A stretch of DNA of 7,222 bases, taken from positions 1 to 7,222 of the forward strand of contig DOMY01000215.1 of assembly GCA_003509785.1 (NCBI GenBank), in the 5' to 3' direction. Each line of letters opens with the position of its first letter. The stretch's first letter is position 1. Shown one piece after another: positions 1 through 5,948 of the stretch. The notes below the pieces were generated by a model. It saw only the letters and a list, made by a program, of their open reading frames with translations. It searched no databases and had not been told where the DNA came from. The stretch comes from Gemmobacter sp. Its GTDB lineage: Bacteria; Pseudomonadota; Alphaproteobacteria; Rhodobacterales; Rhodobacteraceae. The translations under genes were made by a program, and so were the position numbers.

Positions 1-1016
1 AGCGCGGGTTCGAATTCCATGCCGTGTTCATCGACCAGCAGGCGGATCAGTTCCGGCCCGGCAATCGCGGGATGGGTGTCGTTCATCTGGATCGCCACAT
101 GTTTCGGCAGATCGGTGATGGCATAGCCGCCCGCCATGTGGCGGCGCAGGATATCCTGCAGCGCGGCAGAGGTGAGCAGGAATTCCTGCTTCAGCCGCAG
201 TTCCTTGCCCTGATAGGTGGTGTCATCGGGATAAAGCACGCGGCTGAGCGTGCGGGCCAGCGCCTCTGGTTCGGCGGCGGCGGCGTAATCGCCGCGGTTG
301 AAGCGATCCAGATCGAACAGCGTGGTGGGCTTGGCCGACCACAGGCGCAGGGTATTGGCCCATTTGCCCTGCCAGCCGATCACCGGGGTATCATGCGCCT
401 CGGCGATCACCGTTTCGCCGGGCACCCAGATGTCGCGGCCGTTCTTCTGCAGGATTTCGCCCTTGAACCCGATGGTATAGGCGGCCTCCGGCCGTTCAAA
501 CTCCCAAGGGTGGCTCTGGGTCAGCCAGTCTTCCGGGGTTTCCACCTGGCGGCCGCCTTCGAACCGCTGGCGGAACAGGCCGTGTTCATAGCGGATGCCA
601 TAGCCATAGGCGGGCACGTCCGTCGTCGCCATGCTCTCCATGAAACAGGCGGCCAGACGGCCAAGCCCGCCATTGCCCAGCGCGGCATCGGGTTCGTCTT
701 CGACGATTTCGCGGAAATCCTGCCCCAGCTGGGTCATGGCCTTTTCGGCCACGTCGCGCAGGCCAAGGTTGATCGTCGCATCTTCCAGCAGGCGACCGAT
801 CAGGAATTCCATCGACAGGTAATAGACCCGCTTGTGGCCGGTTTCCCATGTCTTGCGGGTCGAGGCGAACCACGGCTCCATGATCCGGTCACGGATGGCG
901 TGGCTGAGCGCCATGCGCCAGTCATAGATGCTGGCATGGGGTGCGTCCTTGCCAAGCGTGAATGTCAGGTGTCGAAGAACATCTGCCTTGAGCTGCGATG
1001 CGGTCAGGTTCGTCAC
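1..1016 (-). CDS. glgP: Glycogen/starch/alpha-glucan phosphorylase, N-terminal part (3' end outside window)
   Basis: Releases glucose-1-phosphate from the non-reducing ends of alpha-1,4-glucans by PLP-dependent phosphorolysis in the cytoplasm. About 338 residues are present, against roughly 800 for the family. The window therefore holds only the N-terminal domain; the PLP lysine lies in the missing C-terminal part. Family motifs are clear: RVYYLSMEFLIGR at about residues 63-75, DAALGNGGLGRLAACF at 110-125, GYGIRYEHGLFRQ shortly after, and AIQMNDTHPA near the window edge. I chose the GTG at 1014-1016 because GGA lies 7 nt upstream and the protein then begins VTNLTASQLKADVLRHL, a normal family N-terminus. 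A TTG four codons upstream (1026-1028) is a weaker alternative. In related bacteria other glg genes often follow glgP, but that region is not visible here. The family assignment is very secure; only the exact start is uncertain. Confidence 0.96.
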   Translation of the reverse strand, partial: MTNLTASQLKADVLRHLTFTLGKDAPHASIYDWRMALSHAIRDRIMEPWFASTRKTWETGHKRVYYLSMEFLIGRLLEDATINLGLRDVAEKAMTQLGQDFREIVEDEPDAALGNGGLGRLAACFMESMATTDVPAYGYGIRYEHGLFRQRFEGGRQVETPEDWLTQSHPWEFERPEAAYTIGFKGEILQKNGRDIWVPGETVIAEAHDTPVIGWQGKWANTLRLWSAKPTTLFDLDRFNRGDYAAAAEPEALARTLSRVLYPDDTTYQGKELRLKQEFLLTSAALQDILRRHMAGGYAITDLPKHVAIQMNDTHPAIAGPELIRLLVDEHGMEFEPA

Positions 1017-1230
1017 TGTCTTGTCCAATCTCTCAACATTCCGGCCAGGGCGGCCCCACCTCAGTAATGCGCGCCACACGGGTCTGGGCAAGTCTGACAC
1101 CGTGCTGGCGCTGCGGGGCGTCGCAGCCGTTCTGGCTCTGCATCCAAAATCGCAGTTCCTGATCCTTGTTAGCGCGAACAGCCCGAAAAATCACCACGAT
1201 TTTTTTACTTTGATACAAAGGCTTCCATTT

Positions 1231-1244
1231 TCAAAGCGCTTTGA
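1231..1244. promoter_or_regulatory. Perfect 14-bp palindrome TCAAAGCGCTTTGA, LacI-family-like operator candidate
   Basis: The sequence TCAAAGCGCTTTGA is perfectly self-complementary with a central GCGC. LacI/GalR-family regulators of sugar metabolism typically bind even palindromes with a central CG, often of the form AAAGCGCTTT. The site lies 215 bp upstream of glgP and about 165 bp upstream of the Rrf2 gene, in the AT-rich part of the shared intergenic region. Control of glgP by a sugar-responsive LacI-type protein is the natural inference, but the regulator is not in the window. A chance palindrome cannot be excluded. Confidence 0.45.
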
Positions 1245-1324
1245 GGGTGCGAATGCGATTCGCCCGAAGCCAGCGAAACGGGCAGTGACGGCCCGGTGCG
1301 CGGGCCAAAGCTGTGCGGGGGAAA

Positions 1325-1340
1325 CATGATCCAGATCATG
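1325..1340 (+). promoter_or_regulatory. FNR/NnrR-like inverted repeat upstream of the Rrf2 gene
   Basis: CATGATC-CA-GATCATG is a perfect 7-bp inverted repeat with a 2-bp spacer. Its core TGATCCAGATCA matches the inner part of the TTGAT-N4-ATCAA box of CRP/FNR regulators (FnrL, Nnr, Dnr) in denitrifying proteobacteria, but the outermost T and A are replaced. If it were a class II site centred at -41.5, transcription would start near 1374, and a weak -10-like TAGACA sits at 1362-1367 as expected. That would leave a 5' leader of about 35 nt before the ATG at 1409. This is inference from spacing and similarity. Confidence 0.35.
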
Positions 1341-1408
1341 GGCGGCAGGCCCCCCGCAGGATAGACAGATGCGGCAATGACGCGGGGCAGCAGGGAAGGT
1401 CTGACGGC

Positions 1409-1867
1409 ATGAGACTGACAACACGGACAAACCTTGCCATGCGGACCCTGATGTTCTGTGCCGTCAATCCCGGGCGGGTGGTGCGCAAGCACGAGGTGGC
1501 GCAGGGCTGCAATGCGTCGGAAAACCATCTGGCGCAGGTGGTGCATCATCTGGCGCAGAAGGGCTTTCTGCATACGGTGCGCGGCCGGTCGGGGGGGCTG
1601 ATGCTGGGCAAGCCGCCCGAACAGATCATGGTGGGCGAGGTTTTCCGCGCCTTTGAAAGTGCGCTGCCGTTTACCGAATGTTTCGCGGGGGGCGAAAACT
1701 CCTGCCCGCTGGTCGGCTGCTGCCGCCTGAAATGCGCATTGGCCGAAGCGGTGGAGGCATTCTATGCCTCGCTGGACCGCTGGTCGCTGGTCGCTGGTCG
1801 CTGGTCGCTGGTGGAGGATATGGTGGAAAACAACTGTGAACTGCAGAACCTGCTGAAAGTGGCGTAA
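1409..1867 (+). CDS. Rrf2-family transcriptional regulator, NsrR/RirA-like, probable Fe-S sensor
   Basis: A 152-residue cytoplasmic DNA-binding regulator. The N-terminal winged helix starts MRLTTRTNLAMRTLMF and includes NASENHLAQVVHHLAQKGFLHTVRGRSGGLMLGKP (residues 35-69), the Rrf2 recognition helix and wing. Cysteines at 91 (ECF), 99 (SCP) and 104/105 (GCC) are placed like the Fe-S ligands of NsrR and RirA. The 91/99/105 spacing recalls RirA, while the nearby FNR-like box would fit an NsrR-type NO sensor; I cannot choose between NO and iron. ATG 1409 is chosen because GGGAAGG lies just upstream (about 1393-1399) and it gives the canonical family N-terminus; the in-frame ATG at 1313 would add 32 non-family residues. 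An oddity is the internal repeat RWSLV-AG-RWSLV at residues 124-135, an apparent 7-residue expansion encoded by a 7-bp tandem array. The gene is divergent from glgP and convergent with the next gene. Confidence 0.9.
   Translation: MRLTTRTNLAMRTLMFCAVNPGRVVRKHEVAQGCNASENHLAQVVHHLAQKGFLHTVRGRSGGLMLGKPPEQIMVGEVFRAFESALPFTECFAGGENSCPLVGCCRLKCALAEAVEAFYASLDRWSLVAGRWSLVEDMVENNCELQNLLKVA
1778..1812 (+). repeat. Five perfect tandem copies of a 7-bp unit (CGCTGGT) inside the Rrf2 gene
   Basis: CGCTGGT occurs five times head to tail, preceded by a near copy CGCTGGA at 1770-1776. Because 7 is not a multiple of 3, the array is read in all three phases and gives the peptide RWSLVAGRWSLV. Gain or loss of three units keeps the frame; gain or loss of one or two shifts it near residue 130, after the presumed Fe-S ligands but within the C-terminal helix. 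Compared with typical NsrR proteins, which have a single such segment (E. coli-type LDNYTLADLVEEN), the protein appears to carry an extra 7 residues. That equals three added units. Confidence 0.95.
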
Positions 1868-1869
1868 GA

Positions 1870-1910
1870 TCAGCCCAGCCCCGTCTCAGCCCGGCCCATC
1901 TCAGCCCAGT
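1870..1910. repeat. Short imperfect direct repeat (TCAGCCC x3) between convergent genes
   Basis: TCAGCCC recurs at 1870, 1886 and 1901, a period of 15-16 bp. The first two units share the longer pattern TCAGCCC(A/G)GCCC(C)(G/A)TC; the third includes the stop codon of the XRE-cupin gene (TCA at 1901-1903, minus strand). No hairpin followed by a T-run is visible, so I do not call a terminator for either convergent gene. It is probably local slippage in GC-rich DNA. Confidence 0.6.
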
Positions 1911-2524
1911 GAGGTGACCCACAGTAGGGTGGCATCCTCTTCCGACAGGCTGATGACATTATGCCCCATCGAGGCATCGTAATAGGCATTGTCGCCGCGC
2001 CGCAGATCCACGGGTTCGTAGAATTCGGTGTAAAGCCGGATCACGCCGGTCAGCACATACAGGAATTCCTCGCCATCATGGCGCACCCAGCCGCCGAATT
2101 CCGAAATGTCGCGGGCGCGGATCGTGGCACGGTAGGGCAGCATCTGCTTGGACCGCAGCGCGCCTGCCAGCAGTTCATGTTCGTAGGTGGCGGTGGCATG
2201 GGCCTGCCCTTCGCCCGATTTGGTGACGGCCAGCCGTCCGTTGACCTGTGCCCGAGATGGCGCGGTAAACAGCTGCGGCACCGAAATCGCCAGACCTTCG
2301 GCCAGCTTCTTCAACGCCTCGTAGGTGGGCGACATCTGGCCGTTTTCGATCTTTGACAGGGTAGACCGGGCCAGCCCGGCCTTCTGCGCCGCCTGTTCCA
2401 GCGTCCAGCCGCGATCCTTGCGCAGCTGGCGCACGCGGGTGCCAAGGTTCAGCGGTTCCACCGCGGCTTCCACACCGGAGGCACGGGCAATGCGGATCAG
2501 GGAGGGCGGTTCGTTGCTGCTCAT
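1901..2524 (-). CDS. XRE-family HTH regulator with C-terminal cupin domain
   Basis: A 207-residue cytoplasmic regulator of the XRE-cupin type (PuuR- and SutR-like architecture). Residues about 27-85 form the helix-turn-helix: LGTRVRQLRKDRGWTLEQ, then AGLARSTLSKIENGQMSP, the classic recognition segment. Residues about 125-205 form a cupin: motif 1 includes RHDGEEFLYVLTG (H149, E152/E153) and motif 2 GDNAYYDASMGHNV (H188), so possible metal ligands are kept. The cupin presumably senses a small molecule, identity unknown. I chose ATG 2524, with AGG a few bases upstream; an in-frame ATG at 2536 would add four residues (MHRP). The frame stays open for over 200 codons further upstream, but that DNA is antisense to the next gene. 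It is divergent from the ligase-FrnE-MFS operon by 66 bp, so autoregulation and control of that operon are the likely roles. Confidence 0.92.
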   Translation of the reverse strand: MSSNEPPSLIRIARASGVEAAVEPLNLGTRVRQLRKDRGWTLEQAAQKAGLARSTLSKIENGQMSPTYEALKKLAEGLAISVPQLFTAPSRAQVNGRLAVTKSGEGQAHATATYEHELLAGALRSKQMLPYRATIRARDISEFGGWVRHDGEEFLYVLTGVIRLYTEFYEPVDLRRGDNAYYDASMGHNVISLSEEDATLLWVTSLG

Positions 2525-2590
2525 GGGCCTGTGCATTACGGCAGGGCAGCCTGTCTTGCAACGCTTCCCGCAGGGGTCTAGCAAGGCGCC
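2525..2590. promoter_or_regulatory. Compact divergent promoter region with a shared palindromic TTGCAA
   Basis: Only 66 bp separate the two divergent start codons. The palindromic hexamer TTGCAA at 2556-2561 can be read as a -35 element in both directions. On the minus strand, 17 bp away, lies TAATGC (2538-2533); on the plus strand, also 17 bp away, lies TAGCAA (2579-2584). Both -10 candidates are imperfect, and both would put transcription starts very close to the ATGs, implying very short or leaderless messages. A single regulator bound here could switch both sides. This is a pattern-based proposal. Confidence 0.35.
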
Positions 2591-4108
2591 ATGCTGTCTG
2601 TTTCCGATCCGGGCGCGCCCGTAGCCCCCTGCCCTGCGCCGTTCAACCTTGCCGCCCATGTGCTGGCGAAGGGTGCAACTTTGCCTGACCGCATGGCGCT
2701 GCAGATCATCCGCCCCACCGGCGCCGAAAGATGGAGCTATGCGCGCCTGATCGGTGCCGTGCGCGGGGCGGGCAGCGGGCTGCTGGCGCGGGGGCTGCGC
2801 CCCGGTGACCGGGTGCTGCTGCGGCTGGGCAATACGCCGGATTTTCCGGTGGCCTTTCTGGGCGCCATTGCCGCCGGTATGGTGCCGGTGCCGACCTCGG
2901 CCCAGCTGACCGCGCCGGAAATCACTGCCATGGCCACGCGGATCGCCCCGGCGCTGGTGATTGCGGGCGCGGGCATCGCGCTGCCCGAAGGGCTGGATTG
3001 CCCGGTGCTGCCTGCCGCCGATCTGGCCCGCATGGCCGACCTTGCGCCCTGCGACTGGCACATGGGCACGCCGGACCGGCCGGGATATATCGTCTTCACC
3101 TCCGGCACCTCGGGGCGGCCCAATGCGGTGGAACATGCGCATCGCGCGATCTGGGCCCGGCGCATGATGCACGCAGGCTGGGAAGGGCTGGCCGAGGGCG
3201 ACCGGCTGCTGCACGCCGGGGCCTTTAACTGGACCTATACGCTGGGCACCGGGCTAATGGACCCCTGGACGGTGGGCGCCACCGCGCTGATTCCCGGTGC
3301 GGGGGTGACGCCGGAACAATTGCCACTGCTGCTGAAGCGGTTTGATGCCACCATTCTGGCCGCAGCGCCCGGGGTGATCCGCCAGATGCTGCGCGGCACC
3401 CTGCCCGCCCTGCCGAAACTGCGCCATGGCCTGAGCGCCGGGGAAAGCCTGCCGCCTGCATTGCGGCAGGAGTGGCGCGACCGCACCGGCACCGATCTGC
3501 ACGAGGCGCTTGGCATGTCGGAATGTTCGACCTTCATTTCCGGCAGCCCGGTGCGGCCCGCGCCCGAAGGCTGTTCCGGTTACCCGCAGCCCGGCCGCCT
3601 TGTGGCCGTGCTGGGCGCGGAGGGTCCGGTGCCACGGGGCGAAGCCGGCACGCTGGCCGTGCATCGCAGCGAACCGGGGTTGATGCTGGGATATGTGAAC
3701 GATCCGGCGGAAACCGCCGCGCGGTTTGAGGGGGACTGGTTCCTGACCGGCGATCAGGTGGCGATGCAGCCGGATGGCGCCCTGCGCTATCTGGGCCGCG
3801 CCGATGACCAGATGAACCCCGGCGGCTATCGCGTCTCGCCCCTTGAGGTGGAGACCGCGCTGGCGGGCCTGCCTGGGGCCGATGATTTTGCAGTCGCCGA
3901 GGTGACGGTGAAGCCCGGCACCACGGTAATTGGCTGTTTCTATACCGCGCCTGCGACCCTTGACCCTGAACCGCTGGCTGCCTTTGCCGAAAGCCGTCTG
4001 GCGCGCTATCGCCAACCGCGGCTGTGGCAGCATGTGACGGCGCTGCCGCGCAATGCCAATGGCAAGCTCAACCGCCGGGCACTGGCCGCGGCATGGAGAC
4101 CCGAATGA
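2591..4108 (+). CDS. ANL-superfamily acyl-CoA synthetase / AMP-dependent ligase
   Basis: A 505-residue cytoplasmic enzyme expected to activate a carboxylic acid with ATP to an acyl-adenylate and transfer it to CoA; the acid is unknown. Core motifs appear in order. The P-loop region FTSGTSGRPNAV is at 169-180. GMSEC at 308-312 replaces the usual YGxTE. TGD is at 386-388 and the hinge GRADDQ at 402-407. PRNANGKLNRRAL at 486-498 carries the catalytic lysine K492. Length is normal for the family. An oddity is Asn178 where the P-loop usually has Lys (SGTTGxPKG); K492 is intact, so the enzyme is probably active. ATG 2591 is supported by AAGG about 5 bases upstream and the short distance to the divergent gene. 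It is first in a three-gene operon, its TGA overlapping the next ATG. A benzoate-CoA ligase-like or fatty acyl-CoA ligase role is possible; sequence alone does not decide. Confidence 0.93.
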   Translation: MLSVSDPGAPVAPCPAPFNLAAHVLAKGATLPDRMALQIIRPTGAERWSYARLIGAVRGAGSGLLARGLRPGDRVLLRLGNTPDFPVAFLGAIAAGMVPVPTSAQLTAPEITAMATRIAPALVIAGAGIALPEGLDCPVLPAADLARMADLAPCDWHMGTPDRPGYIVFTSGTSGRPNAVEHAHRAIWARRMMHAGWEGLAEGDRLLHAGAFNWTYTLGTGLMDPWTVGATALIPGAGVTPEQLPLLLKRFDATILAAAPGVIRQMLRGTLPALPKLRHGLSAGESLPPALRQEWRDRTGTDLHEALGMSECSTFISGSPVRPAPEGCSGYPQPGRLVAVLGAEGPVPRGEAGTLAVHRSEPGLMLGYVNDPAETAARFEGDWFLTGDQVAMQPDGALRYLGRADDQMNPGGYRVSPLEVETALAGLPGADDFAVAEVTVKPGTTVIGCFYTAPATLDPEPLAAFAESRLARYRQPRLWQHVTALPRNANGKLNRRALAAAWRPE

Positions 4109-4743
4109 TCCGCCTTGACATCTTTTCCGACCCGGTCTGCCCCTGGTGCTATATCGGCAAGGCCAATCTGGACCGCGCGCTGGAAGCCCATCCTGACCAC
4201 CCGTTCCAGATTGAATGGCATCCGTTCCAGCTGTCACCGCAGACGCCCAAGGCCGGGGTGGACCGGGGCGACTATCTGCTGCGGATCTTTGGCACGCAGG
4301 AGCGCACGGTGGCCGCCCATGTGCGGCTGGAGGAACTGGGGCGCGAGGCCGGGGTGGCCTTCAATTTCGAGGCGATCAAGACCACGCCCAACACTTTTGA
4401 CGCCCATCGCCTGATCCATTGGGCCGGGCTGGAGGGTCGGCAGGCCGCTGTCGTATCGGCGCTGTTCCGGGGCTATTGGCGCGAGGGGCGCGATATCGGC
4501 CGCAGTCAGGTTCTGGTGGATATTGCCACGGAATGTGGTCTGGATGGCGCGGTGATCGGGCGCCTGCTGCTGGGGGATGCGGATAGCGACCAGATCCGCG
4601 CACGGGAAAGGAACGCGCGGGAAAAGGGCATCACGGCGGTGCCCACCTTCATCGTGGCGGATCAATATGCGCTGTCGGGCGCGCAGCCGCCGCAGCTTTG
4701 GGCTCAGGTGATCGACGAGCTTGCGGCACAGGGCAAGGCATGA
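4105..4743 (+). CDS. DsbA-family oxidoreductase, FrnE-like (CPWC)
   Basis: A 212-residue thioredoxin-fold protein of the FrnE/DsbA group. The N-terminus MIRLDIFSDPVCPWCYIGK has active-site cysteines C12 and C15 on the first strand-helix turn. NTFDAHRL (96-103) is a strong FrnE signature, VPTF at 179-182 supplies the cis-proline, and the C-terminus has the usual SGAQPPQLW. No signal peptide is present, so it is cytoplasmic, unlike periplasmic DsbA. Members of this group act in thiol redox chemistry or, in the 2-hydroxychromene-2-carboxylate isomerase branch, glutathione-dependent isomerisation; the intact CPWC favours redox work. ATG 4105 overlaps the ligase stop (ATGA) and has GGAG 6 nt upstream, which makes the start secure. 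An in-frame ATG at 4093 is less likely. Translational coupling ties it to the ligase and exporter. Confidence 0.93.
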   Translation: MIRLDIFSDPVCPWCYIGKANLDRALEAHPDHPFQIEWHPFQLSPQTPKAGVDRGDYLLRIFGTQERTVAAHVRLEELGREAGVAFNFEAIKTTPNTFDAHRLIHWAGLEGRQAAVVSALFRGYWREGRDIGRSQVLVDIATECGLDGAVIGRLLLGDADSDQIRARERNAREKGITAVPTFIVADQYALSGAQPPQLWAQVIDELAAQGKA

Positions 4744-5948
4744 ACGCGCCGACCCGACGCCTGCCGCTGCCGGAGTTCACGGCGCTGATTGCCATGATGT
4801 TCGCGACGGTGGCCTTTTCCATCGACGCGATGCTGCCTGCGCTGCCCACCATCGCCGCGGCCCTGTCGCCCGAGGATGCCAACCGGGCGCAGCTGGTGGT
4901 CATCAGCTTTGTGATGGGCATGGGACTTGGCACCTTTGCTGTCGGGCCCTTGTCCGACAGGTTCGGGCGGCGGCCGGTGATCCTGTGGGGGGCGCTGCTG
5001 TATTGCATCGCCTGTGCCATGGCGGCCTTTGCCCCCAGCCTGGATCTGCTGCTGGCGGCACGGCTGCTGCAGGGGATCGGCGCTTCGGCCCCGCGCATCG
5101 TATCGCTGGCCATGGTGCGCGACCAGTACAAGGGGCGCGAGATGGCGCGGATCGTCAGCTTTGCGATGATGATCTTTTCGCTGGTGCCGGCCGTGGCACC
5201 GCTGCTGGGCAGCTTCATCATTGCGGCGGCGGGCTGGCGGGGCATCTTTGTGGCCTTCATCGCCTTTTCGGTCTGCGGCATGATCTGGCTGGCACTGCGG
5301 CAGCCCGAAACCCTGCCGCCGGCCGCCCGGCGCCCGCTGTCGCCGCGCAGTCTGGCACGCACGCTGGTCGAGGTGTTTTCGATCCGTACGGTGGCGGTGG
5401 CCACCATGGTGCAGACTTTGTGCTTTGCCTGCCTCTATGCCATGCTGGCCAGCACCCAGCAGATTTTCGACACGACCTTTGGCCGGGCCGACAACTTTCC
5501 GCTGTGGTTTGCCCTGATCGCGGTTCTGGCGGGCAGCGCCAGCATGATCAATGCGGCGCTGGTGGTGCGGCTGGGGATGCGGCTGATGGTGCGGGCCACC
5601 CTGCTGATGCAGATCCTGTGTTCGGGCAGTTTTGCGCTGATTGTGGCCTTTGCCCTGCCTGCCCTGCCAGAGGTGGTCTATTTCGGCCTGTTTCTGGGCT
5701 GGACGGTGACTGTCTTCATGATGGCGGGGCTGACGCTGGGCAATCTGAACGCCATCGCGCTGGAGCCCGTGGGGCATGTGGCCGGGCTGGCCGCATCCGG
5801 GACCGGGGCGATTGCCACGGTGGTTGCGGCACTGGTGGCGATGCCGGTGGGCCTTGCGTTCAATGGCACGCCACTGCCGCTGGCCATTGGCATCACCTGC
5901 TTCACGGCGCTTGGCAGCCTGCTGATGCGGCTCTTGCCCCGCGGCTGA
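4740..5948 (+). CDS. MFS transporter, Bcr/CflA-like (DHA1) drug efflux family
   Basis: A 402-residue inner-membrane protein with about 12 hydrophobic segments, the size of Bcr/CflA proton antiporters. Segment 1 contains FSIDAMLPALPTI, matching the family's D-x-YLPALP pattern. The loop between segments 2 and 3 has motif A, GPLSDRFGRRPVI (69-81). Segment 4 has AARLLQGIGAS (106-116), and a late segment has EPVGHVAGLAASGTGAI (342-358), a typical Bcr-type feature. Export of a small organic molecule by proton antiport is the expected role; the substrate is unknown. ATG 4740 overlaps the upstream TGA (ATGA), with AAGG very close upstream, so translation is probably coupled. It is last in the operon, and context suggests it exports the substrate or product of the ligase/FrnE pair or protects against it. 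Confidence 0.93.
   Translation: MNAPTRRLPLPEFTALIAMMFATVAFSIDAMLPALPTIAAALSPEDANRAQLVVISFVMGMGLGTFAVGPLSDRFGRRPVILWGALLYCIACAMAAFAPSLDLLLAARLLQGIGASAPRIVSLAMVRDQYKGREMARIVSFAMMIFSLVPAVAPLLGSFIIAAAGWRGIFVAFIAFSVCGMIWLALRQPETLPPAARRPLSPRSLARTLVEVFSIRTVAVATMVQTLCFACLYAMLASTQQIFDTTFGRADNFPLWFALIAVLAGSASMINAALVVRLGMRLMVRATLLMQILCSGSFALIVAFALPALPEVVYFGLFLGWTVTVFMMAGLTLGNLNAIALEPVGHVAGLAASGTGAIATVVAALVAMPVGLAFNGTPLPLAIGITCFTALGSLLMRLLPRG

Larger units (their letters stand above)
1017..1408. other. Divergent intergenic region, glgP / Rrf2 regulator
   Basis: These 392 bp separate two divergent genes and hold no convincing gene: the short reading frames here lack family motifs and natural codon use. 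The middle (about 1140-1235) is much more AT-rich than the surrounding genes, as expected for promoter DNA. It contains a low-GC inverted repeat (AAAAATC at 1186-1192, GATTTTT at 1198-1204), a CTTTG-ATA-CAAAG repeat at 1208-1220, the palindrome at 1231-1244, and an FNR-like repeat at 1325-1340. I could not fix a good sigma-70 promoter for glgP. TTGAAA on the minus strand (1234-1229) could be a -35 element, but the -10 at the right distance is poor. Confidence 0.7.

Noticed and set aside
24..1067. Long plus-strand reading frame (347 codons)
   Set aside because: It is antisense to glgP, whose minus-strand translation has unmistakable phosphorylase motifs; the plus frame is rich in Arg, Gly, His and Gln with no family features.
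1313..1408. Upstream in-frame ATG at 1313 for the Rrf2 gene
   Set aside because: The extra 32 residues are not part of Rrf2 proteins, would run through the FNR-like box, and the ATG at 1409 has a good ribosome-binding site and the canonical MRLT start.
1033..1573. Small frames in the glgP/Rrf2 intergenic region
   Set aside because: No family motifs, no convincing ribosome-binding sites, overlap each other on both strands and partly run into the Rrf2 gene.
2525..3214. N-terminal extension of the XRE-cupin protein up to 3214
   Set aside because: The open frame continues only because it is antisense to the ligase; homologous architecture begins at about 2524, and the extension is low-complexity Arg/Gly/His.
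3254..4237. Long minus-strand reading frame (327 codons)
   Set aside because: Antisense to the acyl-CoA ligase and the FrnE gene; composition (Arg/Gly/Gln/His-rich) is typical of high-GC antisense frames.
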